Shown: positions 1 through 12,000, counted from the stretch's first letter. The stretch: 64,000 bases of DNA from Paraphysomonas bandaiensis (GCA_965644295.1 CBFFRP010000430.1:62001-126000); one strand, 5' to 3'. A program made the numbers and translations. The notes: a model not told the origin generated them from the letters alone.

Positions 1-438
1 TGTATGTATGTATGTATGTATGTATGTATGTATGTATGTATGTATGTATGTATGTATGTATGTATGTATGTATGTATGTATGTATGTATGTATGTATGTA
101 TGTATGTATGTATGTATGTATGTATGTATGTATGTATGTATGTATGTATGTATGTATGTATGTATGTGTGTATGTATGTATGTATGTATGTATGTATGTA
201 TGTATGTATGTATGTATGTATGTATGTATGTATGTATGTATGTATGTATGTATGTATGTATGTATGTATGTATGTATGTATGTATGTATGTATGTATGTA
301 TGTATGTATGTATGTATGTATGTATGTATGTATGTATGTATGTATGTATGTATGTATGTATGTATGTATGTATGTATGTATGTATGTATGTATGTATGTA
401 TGTATGTATGTATGTATGTATGTATGTATGTATGTATG
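1..438. repeat. (TGTA)n tetranucleotide microsatellite
   Basis: An almost perfect run of TGTA units fills the first 438 bases, with one visible variant unit near position 168 (TGTG). It begins at the window edge, so its true length is unknown. It lies about 120 bp upstream of the prefoldin start codon. All three forward frames stay open across it, so the long Met-Tyr-Val-Cys ORFs here are artefacts of the 4-base period. Confidence 0.98.
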
Positions 439-556
439 CTATGGGTACATGCACCGTATTTCATGCACCACATACATAACATACATACATGTCTGTTCAT
501 GTATGTGTATATATCTCGAGGTGTTATTATCACTCATCTCTCAGATAATAGTTACA

Positions 557-1203
557 ATGACCACAGCAATAGACGAAAAGCTCGCTACCTACAAGGAACT
601 ACAGTCTGATATCCAGCAGCTGTATCTGCTGAAGCAACAGTCTCTGGCTCAGTTTAACGAGAACACACTCGTGAAGGGAGTAAGTACACACACATACATA
701 CATACATACACACTGTACCTATGCATACACACACTGTACGTATGATACCATACACACACACGCATATACATACATATATAGTCGTGTACAGTGTCGTATA
801 GTATAACGCCTCTGGACCCTCATGTATGTTGCTATGAAGGAACTGGATATGCTCAATGAAGAAACGCCAGTGTTTAAGCTTGTTGGTCCCGTCCTAATGA
901 AAGTCTCTGCGGAAGGTAATATCATAGCAGATATATATATGTGTGTTTTGCTGAGATATTTATGGATAGAATCCAAAGAAAATGTTGGAAAACGATTACA
1001 GTTTATTGAAGCGGAAATTACGAAGTTAGATAACCAGATCGCTGAAAAGCAGGGCTTGCAAACTACAGTTGGCGAAGAGGTATATACGACATAAATATTT
1101 GTGACAGAAGTTCGTAATTTCTTCTCTTCAGATATCTAAACTACAGCAGGAAATGCAAAAAGACGCGGCCGCTGCCGTGAAGCAAATAGTAGATGACGCG
1201 TAA
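557..1203 (+). CDS. PFDN6: Prefoldin subunit 6 (beta-type), 4 exons
   Basis: Beta-type subunit of the hexameric prefoldin chaperone, which in other eukaryotes passes unfolded actin and tubulin to the CCT chaperonin in the cytosol. Exons 557-679, 840-915, 970-1079 and 1132-1203 join in frame (phases 0, 1, 0) into 126 aa, close to the usual length of about 125-130. An N-terminal coiled-coil helix (residues 1-40) is followed by the conserved FKLVGPVLMK beta-hairpin stretch and then VGKRL and a second helix, the normal prefoldin order. Donors are GTAAGT, GTAATA and GTATAT. The ATG at 557 is chosen because it starts the helix immediately. The second intron is only 54 nt. The family match is strong; the splice sites are inferred. 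Confidence 0.93.
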
Positions 1204-3419
1204 CACCATTGGTTTGCGTAAGTGCGGTGGAGAAGTTATTGCCCATTTAATCACATGAATAATTTATATGTCATTGTGTATGTTTATACAAGCTGAGTTT
1301 TCCCCGTACATACGTACCACACTTACGCCAATCACTCATATAGTTTTGACAATTACTTATATCGGTTGCTGTAGTTTGGTTGGAATATATTTTCCAAAAC
1401 TTCAACTCTGCGGTTAAGACACGCATAAACCCATACTTATATCATTATACTACTCAGTACTAAGTAGGTATCTATCTTAGAACAACTACAGTGATACCAA
1501 TAGGAATGTGTTATTTCTGAGAAAAAACTGTTTAATACCAAGTACCAAGCGATAGACCTCCGAAGTTAATGCATTATCTCAGTTTTTAAAAATTGAATTG
1601 CATTTAACAGAACGATCATATTAGCTTCGGGAAAATATAAAATATACACATTCAAATTCAATATTCGTTCGAAAAGATATTATCTTTTATTGATTATGAT
1701 ACTGACAGTCATTTTAGGGAGGTAATAAACAACTTTCACCAACAGATTACCAAACACTGTCAAGAATGCAAATGCTTTAAAATTCTACCCCAGGATTGTT
1801 TTTGAAAGCTAAAATATCAAGTACATGCGGAAGGCCCTCAACAAAGTTAGACTCGCACCTTTTCGTGGTGTTCTAGGGGGTAAGTACCTAAGATATTTCT
1901 CCGGGAAACTAACAACGTGAGCCGCATATATAGTCAGCAGTCAGCAAATAACCTTCTGCCCACTCATAACCTAGTACTTGTGTGGTACAAGAAGGGACAT
2001 TTAGTATCACTTGTGTAGACGTCTTTGGGCCATGCGAATAAACAGACATCCTGGAATGGGCTCATCTCAAGGGTATCCGAGGTATTGGGCTGCCTACTGA
2101 AGTCAAGCACCTGGATAGTTCACCTTAAGGACAGAGAGCGAAATTGGTTGCACCATGGTGCTTGCGGTGACACACAAGCAGCTTTCGTAGCACAAAATAG
2201 TAGGATATCTGAGTTAAGCACTAGTTAGTTAAGTTGTTTTGCTACACTAGTTCTGACTCTTACACGCCTATTGTTGATAATAAGACTTTCACAACCAGAT
2301 GCGGAAGGTGATTTGGAGCAGTGGAACTCGTTCCTTTCAGGGTTTGGGTTACGGCGCGCTTCTCAGGATTCCATCGACTAATTCTATTGTTGGCGTTCCT
2401 CATATGATACAGCAAATTCATCATTTCATATGTCTCTCCTTCGAAAGTAGTTTGACTTTTCAGAGGGAACAACTGAATGGCAATAACAAAAGCATGTATA
2501 CTCCGAACACAATGCGAGGATGATGACTTAAAATGTTATGTTCACTTCTTGAAACGAACCTCTGGGAGTAAAAGTGGGGAAAGCCATATATATACAAGTA
2601 AAACGGCGTATTAATCTCGATCAGCAATAGCAAAGAAGATCATCAACTCACACGCTGACAATATATTTTGTAGCACAGAATTTGCTTCTGCTTGATACGG
2701 AGATTTGTTCTCCTCGCAGGAAGGCTTATATCTGCGCATCTGGCGCCCGCAGAAACTTCAATTCGAGGGCATTAAATAACGATATTATGTAGACCGAAGT
2801 AGTCACACTGCTACCATATTACAGGAATTCCACAGCAGCGCCCTAGAAACACATACTGTACTTACTTGGATATAATACCTGGCACGCTTGAAATATTCAG
2901 TGATGGCTAATGCGGGCTTTACTTTAAGTGAAATTAAATAATCATCTAAGCACAAGAGTGACAGAACTGTACAAAGATATATAGATTCTGCTAGCTGCTA
3001 GTGTCCGTGCCGTGTCAGGCACTTGTAGGGATTAAGCGTATAGTTCATAATTGTAATAATTTTGACAATGATGCAACAAGCGACAACAGAAATCGTCGTG
3101 CGACTACGATTTTGCACATTCATGGAAACGCCTCTTGCATTCTTCTGTGAAGTAATTTTACAGTTGTTGTAGCTAATTCTTTGAAATGTATTGACTAGAT
3201 TGAGTTTAGCATAGTTTGGCCCAATTGCAAAGCAATACTTGAAATTTTTATCTGATAGCTATTTCCTCTACCAGCAAGCAACAAACATACTGTACGTACT
3301 AAGAAACTAGTAAGTTCTCAACATCATGAGGAAGAGCTATAATGTTAACTTAGGAAAAAGAGTATTGTCCCTTTACGCTGGATGGTATACCTCTTTATTA
3401 CCCGTGATAAAAGTATAAT
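1204..3419. other. AT-rich intergenic stretch, no gene recognised
   Basis: About 2.2 kb between prefoldin 6 and a MITE-like element. Only short open frames occur (for example 2025-2228 on plus and 2260-2472 on minus). Their translations match no family I know and show no splice-extended similarity. Some may be fragments of decayed mobile elements. Confidence 0.6.
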
Positions 3420-3691
3420 TATCAGGGCTGCGTATCAATTAATTAATTTTAGTAGAGCTAAGATTGTTGTGATCTTGTGACTGCTTTTTATTTAGAATTA
3501 TTAATGATATTACATATCAACCGTCGCCTCTGAAATGACAGTTGAAGTAGCTATGAGCTATATATTATATATTGGCAGGTAATGTACTTTAGAACTAAAT
3601 AATTGCAATAATTGAAATTGTGACATCAAAAAATAATTGCAATTATAATTGACTACAGCCTACGTCAATTAATTGATACGGAGCCCTGATA
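3420..3691. mobile_element. MITE-like element with 27-bp terminal inverted repeats
   Basis: The ends form an inverted pair: TATCAGGGCTGCGTATCAAT... at 3420 and its near-complement ending ...GGAGCCCTGATA at 3691, with 2 mismatches over 27 bp. The outermost TA on each side could be a TA target duplication, as in Tc1/mariner-type elements. The 272-bp interior is AT-rich and has no ORF. The copia element's 5-bp target duplication begins at its last base. Calling it a MITE is inference; no second copy was confirmed. Confidence 0.6.
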
Positions 3692-3695
3692 GCTA

Positions 3696-4002
3696 TATTA
3701 ATTTACGCTTTTAGTTAGTGCAATATTGACTGATTGATATTATAGGAGATATAGTAAGTTTATGATGTTGTAGCCCTGTGAGTTAGGAACCACGTCATTC
3801 ACCAACATCAACATTCTGTTCTACAAATCATATCTTTAACAGCTACTATATTTTCAGTTTCTTTGTATACTTGTAATAGCTACTCCTATACTGTAGTCAT
3901 GTATATTCTGTATTTCATTGCTACATAGAATACAGGATAACTACTAGCGATTGACTTTACCAAACTTCAAGTACGCACGTAGGAGTTGGTTGTAGTTCAA
4001 TA
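3696..4002 (-). repeat. Copia copy 1, 3' LTR
   Basis: A 307-bp LTR that by eye matches its partner at 8568-8874 and both LTRs of copy 2. In plus orientation it starts TATTAATTTACGC and ends GTAGTTCAATA. It is preceded by the target duplication AGCTA. Confidence 0.95.
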
Positions 4003-4050
4003 CTCCCACTCAATGAACATATCAGAATATACTGTGATGAGCAAGTCTAC

Positions 4051-7000
4051 TTAGTGCGATACCATAGTGTGCACATGCTGATAGTGCAGCTTCTCGGACA
4101 AGGCTTTAGTCATCACGTCTGCTGTCATCTCTGCCGTTGGCACATGATTCAGCCTGACGATACAGCCTCCCACTTGCTCTCGAATCCAATGATACTTGAT
4201 CCGAATATGCTTGGAACGTTTATGATTTACCGGGTTCTGAGCTAGATCAATCGCACTCTTGCTGTCCATATTCAAGATTGTTGGAGACGCATTCTTACTG
4301 AGCTCAAATCCACGAATTCCGAGCTCTGTCATCACCCCTCGTATCCATACAATCTCCTGAATTGCAGCATATGCAGCCATATATTCAGCTTCCATAGTCG
4401 ACGTAGCCACTGTTGGCTGCAGTCTGGACTGCCATGCAATTGGAGCACCCCACAGATATACGATATACCCTGTAGTGGATCTGCATGTATCCAGATCTCC
4501 GGCCCAATCTGCATCAGAGTACACACATAGAGGGTCTTCATCTGTGAAATTAGGAAATATGATACCTTGATCAACTGTATTTTCTAAATACAATAAAGTA
4601 TGCAGAGCAGCTTGACATGCAGCGTACGTGGGTCTTGTGGTGAACCGGGAGAGAAGATTTACTGTATATGCCATGTCTGGTCTAGTATGCACTGCCAAAT
4701 ACATTAAGGCACCAATAACAGATTGATAGGGAAATGCATCAACGTATTCTCTCTGTTTTCGAGTTTCTTCCTCTTTTGCATCCTTGGACAACTTTAGGCC
4801 AGGTGGTAGAGGTGTGGTTGCCTTGCACCGTCTCTTCTTTTCTGACAACAAGTGATTGAATCTGGCCACAACATCTTTAGCATATGCAGACTGATGTAAC
4901 TTAATCTGGCCATTATGACGCTCAATGGTAAGACCTAAATAATGCTTAAGGTCCCCCATATCTTGCATGGCATATTGAGTCTTAAAGGCGCTGATGACTT
5001 CTTCAATATGACGGCTGTCAGAGCTGAGCACAATGATATCATCTACATACACAAGTATCATATGTAGGTTATCATCAGTACCCTTGAGTACAAATAAACA
5101 TGGGTCAAGAACACATTGTTTATACCCCATCGCCTTTATACTGTCCTTCAGCATTGAATGCCAATTTCGAGGCGCTTGTTTTAGGCCATACAAACTCTTC
5201 AGAATCTTCAAACAACAGCCTTGTGGAATATCTATTCCTGCAGGTGGAGACATAAACACGTCTTCGTCCAGATCTGCATACGGAAATGCCGTTTCTACAT
5301 CGAGTTGACGGAGTTGCAGATTGTATCGCAGAGCCAGTGCTAGTGCTAGCCTAAATGATACACCTTTAGCTACTGGGGAGAATGTCTCATTATAGTCGAC
5401 TCCTTGTTCTTGAGTAAACCCTTTCGCCACAAGTCGAACTTTGAACTTCTTAATTTTTCCAAGATGGTCGCGCTTTACTTTAAAGACCAATTTAGATTTT
5501 ATGATTTTTCGGTGTTTCGGCCTTCGGACAATCTTCCAGCATGTCCTTCGTTCAAGCTTGTGCACCTCCTTCCTGGTAGCTTCAATCCAGTATGTTCTCT
5601 GTGGAGTCTTCTTTGCTTCTGCCAGCGTCTGTGGCTCTTTAATTGTGCTGTTGGAGGAATCAAGAAACAATGAGACATCGCCGAGGACACCAACGTTAAC
5701 AATGTGCCGTTTTTTTCGAGGTCGTTTTTCAGTTCTGGGATTTCGATCTGCCCCACCTGTTGAAGATGCGCCCCGATTTGAGCGGTCAGGAGTCCTCTGT
5801 TCATTGTCACTGTCATTACAAGTCTGATCCAACTCATTTCGCAAACTATTAAACTTGTCGGTCTGACACTTTGTAGAGTGAGTCATCTTTACTACATCTT
5901 TGATATGAATTGGAGTTTGCTCCTCGGTAGTATTTCCTTTCATATCTAATCTCCTATATGCAACAATGACTCCTCTTCTCTCTATCACTCTGGTGGTAAC
6001 ATAACACAGGTGTCCATCAAGATGTCTGAGGCCCACCAGGTACTGATAGTCATTTACACTCTCTGCTGTTTCTGAGGTGTCGATTTGTAGATTATCTATT
6101 TCGTCGAAATACTCCTGTGAACGCTCTGGAATTGACTCATCAAACTGTGCATTGACTGCAACAATAATAGCATTCAGGTCTGGAATATATATTTGGTGTC
6201 CAACAGGTTGTTGACATTGTCCCATATAGTATCCAGGTTTTCCCTTTTCTTTCCACTCTTTGCGGCGCTGCTCCTTCGGCACAATAGCCCATGCCTTGCA
6301 GCCCCAGATCTTCAAGTCACTCACATCTGGTGCGGTTCCAGTAATATACTCAAAAGGTGAGATGTATCCTTTCGTTGTCTTCGTAGGTAACCTGTTGATC
6401 AGATATACAGCATGCAAGACTGCTTTGAACCAAAATACTGATGGCATGCCACTATCGAGCAATATAGCAAGGGCCATCTCCTTCACTGTACGATTAGTGC
6501 GTTCCGATAGCGAATTCATTTCGGGTGTGTCACGTGGAGTCCAAGTAACCTGTACAGTCCTTGTGCTGGTGGTTTCACGTAAGTACTGCCTGACATGTTG
6601 CCCTACTAGTTCTCCTGCGCCATCTGCATGATATCGTCGTAGTTGCAATCCTTCTTTGACAAGTTGGGTCTCTACCATGTCCTTCATACACTTTAACACT
6701 TCACTCCCAGTCTTGTTTTTCAACCCATAAGCCCATACATGTTTTGCATCACTGTGCTTGAATAGTAACACATGTTTGTAGCCTTCCATCGATGGCGTGT
6801 TTAGGACTTCCATCGTATCTGCACTGAGCACCCCTCTCTCCTTTGGGTTGTTGTCTAAGTTCATCAACTGGCGTGGAGTCCTGAAGTTCTTTCTCGTGAG
6901 TTTCGATCGCATGCAGGTATTACATTTGCATATCGTTTTTTTGTGTTTTTTTCTGAAATATTTCTTGTCCAGATTTATTCCATCAACTAGGCCTCGGCGG

Positions 7001-8568
7001 TCGGACTCAGTCAGTTTATCATAGTTGACATGGCCAAGTCTTTTGTGCCATAGAATTCGCTGGTCATCAAACCCCTGCTCCTCAAGTGCTGCTGAGGATT
7101 CTTCTCCAAGCTGAAGTAAGTCTTCGAGTCGAACTGGATATAATCCATTAACACTTCTCTGTCTAATGAGTGTCTTGTTCGTAGTCTTATTTCGAATGAC
7201 GACTTCATCATTATCGAACGTCACAACACAACCCCTATCTGTGATGCTCTTCATATCTACGAGGTTCTTACTTGCTTCAGGTGCGTAGTACACCTTTTTA
7301 AAGCTTCCTACATCGCCAACACTGTGTATTGACAGTTTACCTTTGTTCGCTGTGGACATCTGCCTATCAGCGCGCTGAAGGTTGGTCATGTGGTTTTTGG
7401 AGGTAAGGATCATCTTGTTGCACCCGCTGTCTAAATAAATAACATCTGACATGCTCTGTGCTAGATTCACCTCTTCTTCCACACATATCATCGATTCGTA
7501 TCCCGCTTCATCTTCTGAATCATGTACAGACACTCGCGGTTTCTTCTTGTTCTTGTAGGGTGCCGTTTCCCTTCTAGAGTCTCGCCCCCGTTTAGAACTG
7601 ACCACTGCAGCTTTAGCAGTCTTCAAGTGGAAGCAGTCTTTAGTCTGATGGCCTGGGATGTCACATATCTCACACACAGGTAGCTTTGTTTTGTTATCAC
7701 CCCTGTTTCTGTGATCTCTATCTTTTCTCTGTGATCTTGTCCCCTTCATCCTCTTTATGACATGCTCTGGAGTCTTGCACTCCCTAGCAAAGTGGCCAAG
7801 TTTCTTGCACTTATTGCATCTGCCCTTTCTCTTGTGCTCTTTCCATTTACTGTCATCCACTGCTTGATTGACACTGTCTTCCCCTGAATTTTGCAACGCA
7901 TGCTTGCCGAATGATGTGTTTTCATACCCTTTGATTAGGCTGCTTGCTCTTGCGTATGTCACATCGTTTGCTGTATACAGGCTGTGTGCTAGTTGGGAAT
8001 ATCTCTTGTCTGTGAGACCTTCCTTTAGTCGAGTGAGCTTGTCGTCTTCCGTGACTTCACGACCTAGATTCTCGAGAATCTTGGCCTGGGCTTCAACGCT
8101 GTCGACGAACTCTGCTCCTGACTGACTTGAGGTAATCTTCATTGAATTGAACTTTGTGACCTCTGCCTGTACTGTATTCTTTTCAACATTGAGAAATCTC
8201 TCTTCCAGTGCCTGTAGTAACCCTTTTGCTGTACTTCCTTCGTAGAGAGCCGCTGTTGTGCCTGCTTTTGGGTGAGCATTGCACACTTCCATCAGGAAGG
8301 AGTACGCGGTCTCGTTCCGGGTGTTCCAGAGTTTCTTCGCTTTGCGTAGTCGCTTCTTCTGTGCATCAGTCATATGAGCTCCCGCTGGGACTGTAGAGTC
8401 TAGATCATGAATGTGCCTTGGTTTATCCTTTGAGAGGACAAGATGAGCTCGATTGTGTCTCATGAGGAATGAGGTGAAGAACTTCTTGAATTTCTTGAAG
8501 TTCAGTTCCTCGAAGGGAGGTACCTTTGAGCCTGAGGCGACATTCGTGAAATTTCCATCCGCTGCCAT
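4051..8568 (-). CDS. Copia Gag-Pol polyprotein (copy 1)
   Basis: A 1505-aa polyprotein in one frame, with no frameshift between gag and pol, as usual in Ty1/copia elements. Order: Gag (about 1-245); two CX2CX4HX4C zinc knuckles (near residues 251 and 298); aspartic protease with a DSG catalytic triplet near 379; integrase HHCC zinc motif from about 508 and a DDE core; reverse transcriptase with the YVDD active site near 1173; RNase H with SDADW near 1351. The order PR-INT-RT-RH defines copia rather than gypsy. No stop or frameshift is present, so it may be active. The start codon's first base is the last base of the 5' LTR. Antisense ORFs over this region are shadows. Confidence 0.97.
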   Translation of the reverse strand: MAADGNFTNVASGSKVPPFEELNFKKFKKFFTSFLMRHNRAHLVLSKDKPRHIHDLDSTVPAGAHMTDAQKKRLRKAKKLWNTRNETAYSFLMEVCNAHPKAGTTAALYEGSTAKGLLQALEERFLNVEKNTVQAEVTKFNSMKITSSQSGAEFVDSVEAQAKILENLGREVTEDDKLTRLKEGLTDKRYSQLAHSLYTANDVTYARASSLIKGYENTSFGKHALQNSGEDSVNQAVDDSKWKEHKRKGRCNKCKKLGHFARECKTPEHVIKRMKGTRSQRKDRDHRNRGDNKTKLPVCEICDIPGHQTKDCFHLKTAKAAVVSSKRGRDSRRETAPYKNKKKPRVSVHDSEDEAGYESMICVEEEVNLAQSMSDVIYLDSGCNKMILTSKNHMTNLQRADRQMSTANKGKLSIHSVGDVGSFKKVYYAPEASKNLVDMKSITDRGCVVTFDNDEVVIRNKTTNKTLIRQRSVNGLYPVRLEDLLQLGEESSAALEEQGFDDQRILWHKRLGHVNYDKLTESDRRGLVDGINLDKKYFRKKHKKTICKCNTCMRSKLTRKNFRTPRQLMNLDNNPKERGVLSADTMEVLNTPSMEGYKHVLLFKHSDAKHVWAYGLKNKTGSEVLKCMKDMVETQLVKEGLQLRRYHADGAGELVGQHVRQYLRETTSTRTVQVTWTPRDTPEMNSLSERTNRTVKEMALAILLDSGMPSVFWFKAVLHAVYLINRLPTKTTKGYISPFEYITGTAPDVSDLKIWGCKAWAIVPKEQRRKEWKEKGKPGYYMGQCQQPVGHQIYIPDLNAIIVAVNAQFDESIPERSQEYFDEIDNLQIDTSETAESVNDYQYLVGLRHLDGHLCYVTTRVIERRGVIVAYRRLDMKGNTTEEQTPIHIKDVVKMTHSTKCQTDKFNSLRNELDQTCNDSDNEQRTPDRSNRGASSTGGADRNPRTEKRPRKKRHIVNVGVLGDVSLFLDSSNSTIKEPQTLAEAKKTPQRTYWIEATRKEVHKLERRTCWKIVRRPKHRKIIKSKLVFKVKRDHLGKIKKFKVRLVAKGFTQEQGVDYNETFSPVAKGVSFRLALALALRYNLQLRQLDVETAFPYADLDEDVFMSPPAGIDIPQGCCLKILKSLYGLKQAPRNWHSMLKDSIKAMGYKQCVLDPCLFVLKGTDDNLHMILVYVDDIIVLSSDSRHIEEVISAFKTQYAMQDMGDLKHYLGLTIERHNGQIKLHQSAYAKDVVARFNHLLSEKKRRCKATTPLPPGLKLSKDAKEEETRKQREYVDAFPYQSVIGALMYLAVHTRPDMAYTVNLLSRFTTRPTYAACQAALHTLLYLENTVDQGIIFPNFTDEDPLCVYSDADWAGDLDTCRSTTGYIVYLWGAPIAWQSRLQPTVATSTMEAEYMAAYAAIQEIVWIRGVMTELGIRGFELSKNASPTILNMDSKSAIDLAQNPVNHKRSKHIRIKYHWIREQVGGCIVRLNHVPTAEMTADVMTKALSEKLHYQHVHTMVSH

Positions 8569-8874
8569 ATTAATTTACGCTTTTAGTTAGTGCAATATTG
8601 ACTGATTGATATTATAGGAGATATAGTAAGTTTATGATGTTGTAGCCCTGTGAGTTAGGAACCACGTCATTCACCAACATCAACATTCTGTTCTACAAAT
8701 CATATCTTTAACAGCTACTATATTTTCAGTTTCTTTGTATACTTGTAATAGCTACTCCTATACTGTAGTCATGTATATTCTGTATTTCATTGCTACATAG
8801 AATACAGGATAACTACTAGCGATTGACTTTACCAAACTTCAAGTACGCACGTAGGAGTTGGTTGTAGTTCAATA
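8568..8874 (-). repeat. Copia copy 1, 5' LTR
   Basis: A 307-bp LTR with no difference from 3696-4002 seen by eye. It ends at AATA and is followed by the target duplication AGCTA at 8875-8879. It should contain the element's promoter. Its inner edge supplies the A of the Gag-Pol ATG. Confidence 0.95.
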
Positions 8875-9050
8875 AGCTATAATACCTAAAATGAGTATGA
8901 TAGGAGGGGGTATAAATAATAGTATAATAATTGACTATACATTGAATCTATTGCATCCTGTACGTTCTAAAATTCTACAATTTAATAGTTCAAAGATGAA
9001 AACAGCTCATAGTTAGTTTATTTAACTTTTCTTGCTAACATCTAAAGCGT

Positions 9051-12000
9051 CTATGACTCTTGTGGTAGAGCCTCTTGGTTATTCCCCGTATGTACTTTAC
9101 TGATATCTGGTACTTGCGCAGGTCTTTCCTCCTCACAACTGACACTCTGACTCTCAACTACTGAGTGGGAATCTGCACAAAGATGAGGAAGAAGGGTCTT
9201 AGCCCAAGGAAGTTCAGCAACATTAAACTCGAAATCTCCACGCCACCCTTTGCTAAAACCAGTGGCGGCATCCTCAGGAGGGCCCTGTCATACAGTTACG
9301 TAACCACAACTACCTGTATTGGTATTTATCATACCTGAGCCATTGTCACAGTATTCATGAACCCTCCTTTAGCATTTTGCTTCAGCGTTGCGTTAATGGG
9401 ATTCCTCTTCTTCGGGGCGGCCACTCGCCCTATGCCGGGTTTCACTAATATAGGCATGACAGCCGCCCTAACAATTACTCCGCTCGCAGCATATGGTAAT
9501 GATGCAGGAAAAAACTCAACCTCATCACCCACATGAATGCTGGATGATCTGAGGTCTCGGCTGTCACAGTAGTAGTTCACATCATCTATACCCAGTCCCA
9601 GCTTGTGGCGATAGTCCTCGCTCACCGCTATCTCCGCGAGGTCAACACCCGACGCATTGATTTTAAGTCTAATTATGACACCCTTCACCATGGCACCAGC
9701 AGTGTTTCTGTTGCTAACACTGGTCTTATTTAGCAGGTTGGAGAGAGGAGTGACACTGTCAGAGGATGGCACTTCATCCTGCGTTGTTGTTGGTGGTGTG
9801 GTCAGCACTCCAGGAGAAAACAGCTCCACGTTCGATGCGCGTAGAGGGGTTCGCTGTTTCACCCAGTTCACGACGGCACTAAATTTAACAAGCGACCCAA
9901 CTGGTGGCAAGTTATCGAGGGGGGAAGTGATTGGAATCGGGACAACAGGAGATGGTGGATAGTATACCGCAACCCCCTCCGAAGAAGATGCGACAGTGGC
10001 AGTAGCCATGGGAACTACACTGGGCTTCACAGATATATCTGGCTTCGTTTCACCACTCTCAGGCTGTTGTTTTTTCTCCCAAATGAGGTTCTCGTCTGTG
10101 CCAGTCGACGCAGTCATTCCTCTATGGGCATTCTTCTTCTCCAGAACTCTTACCGCCGCCCCGGGAATATCAACCATCTTTTTGGCAAGCTCAGGACACT
10201 GACTGAAGTCTACAGGGTATACGAACATGCTCTTCTCAGCCATATTTGTGCCATCTCCAGTTAGGGTATCCTCCGCGGCAGGTCCTTCAACGAGCACTCC
10301 AACACAATCACCTTCCAGCACAATTTCATTACAGTACTTAGATTTTAGTGCTTCAGCCTCAGGTGCACTGGCCGGTGGCGGTTTAACAGTCACAGCAGAG
10401 GCATATCTGACCCCTCCCCTGTTACGAATACAGAAGAAGACTTGAGTTCCAACTGCAAAGCTATCAGGTGTTCCAGCTTCACTCTTCCCATCGTTATCTT
10501 CAGCCCCTTCCGTTGACGAGCTCAGCCATAACAATTTTTCATCCGTTGGGATACATCGAATGTAACCTACCGCCCCTGCAGCAGAACTATCCTTCGCCCT
10601 CACAAATTCCACTACACCAAACTGCATCTCCGCGCCCGGAACAGCCACGTCTTTTACCCGTACAGAAGACGCAACCCTGGATGCACTCTGCCTGTCTACA
10701 CAAAGATCGAACACCACTTGCGCACCCACCCGCACACTACCTAACCCCACACCTCCACCTCCATTGCACATGCCTTCCACATCATTGCGCTGGAAGCGTA
10801 CCCGTTTACCGTCCCCACCTTTGCCCCCAGCTGAAGACTGATTGCCATCCGCACCCTCCTCCGACAATTGGTTCTCCTGGGCCCACTTGGAGTACTCCTC
10901 CGAGTCCTCGATTTTCCAAAGCCGTACCGCTTTACCCCTGCCTGGGAGTTCTCCAGATCCACCCGCACTTAATGTCTGGTGTCCCAGACCTACACGCAAA
11001 CATTAGAACCACGCAATATGCACAAGCGTAAGTATACCTGCAAAATGTTCTCTGACAAGAGTATGTATAGCAAACCGCTGAGCTGGAAGTACATAATCCA
11101 GTACAACTTCTTTGATGTCCGGGGTTTCAGTAATCACACGTAAAGCTGCCATGAGGTTGGAGTAGGCAGCAAGCATATCTCCTGCGACAGTGGGTAGGGT
11201 ATCTTCGTCTTCTGGAACCACCTCGATGATACCAGCGGAATCTTTCTTTGATTCTCGTACCACCACGCCCCTAACTCCTTCTTTCAGCACTGCTCGCGTG
11301 TCTCCAGGTCTATCAGCCACTTGTACACGCACAGCCCTCAACTTGTTCTCCCCACTGTTGCCAACCTGTACCAGAGATAATAATTCATCGTACTACATGC
11401 GCCATGACCTACCGCTTCTAAAATAATCTCACAAGTCACTGCCATGGACATCTTTATAGCCTTTTCGTCCAATATTTCGCCCATTGAGTCTAGCACTTCA
11501 TTGACTCTGAAGTAAGCATCAACGTCACCACTGAATCGAATAAAACCGTAGCCGCGAGACTCCTTCACGTCACAGACAACGCCATGACACCGACCGATAC
11601 CTCGCAGACTCGCCACCTTAACATTTCTCGCGAACACGAGCTTCTCCGGTCTGTATTTTGTGACATCCAGAGTAAGCACATCCCCGACGCGGAGCATAGT
11701 GCCCATTCCTTCAGGTAGGCACCGGGGCCACAGCTCAACGGTTTCTAGCGTTGTCCCGTCATCCAGGGTCACGGGGGAGCACAGACGAAGTGTTCCTGGC
11801 TCTTCCCTGGGATGCAACCTTGGCTCAATTGACACCACTGCCTGGACTTCCTCTGCAAGTGTGTGTTCGAAGGAGACAGTTCCATGAGGAAGATATGAAA
11901 TATGCACCGCCCGGTCACTAAGCTTTCCGCGCGAATGCTCTGATATCACGTAAAACTCAACTTCATCACTCTGCGGTACAGTGAGATTTAAAAAAATGAG

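Larger units (their letters stand above)
3696..8874 (-). mobile_element. Complete Ty1/copia LTR retrotransposon, copy 1
   Basis: A 5179-bp element with two 307-bp LTRs (3696-4002 and 8568-8874), flanked by the 5-bp direct repeat AGCTA (3691-3695 and 8875-8879). It holds one uninterrupted Gag-Pol ORF. On the element strand the LTRs begin TATTGAAC and end TTAATA, not the usual TG...CA. A purine-rich tract, GAGTGGGAG, directly precedes the 3' LTR and is the likely polypurine tract. A TGG immediately follows the 5' LTR, as expected for a tRNA primer site. The copy at 26014-31192 has the same length and the same protein, so one or both inserted recently. Confidence 0.97.

Noticed and set aside
4-745. 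Long Met-Tyr-Val-Cys repeat ORFs in three frames
   Set aside because: A 4-base repeat without stop codons stays open in every frame; there is no coding signal beyond the microsatellite.
2025-2523. Short ORFs in the first intergenic region
   Set aside because: No recognisable protein and no splice-supported extension.
4054-8396. Antisense ORFs within the copia element
   Set aside because: They are shadows of the Gag-Pol frame and recur identically in copy 2.
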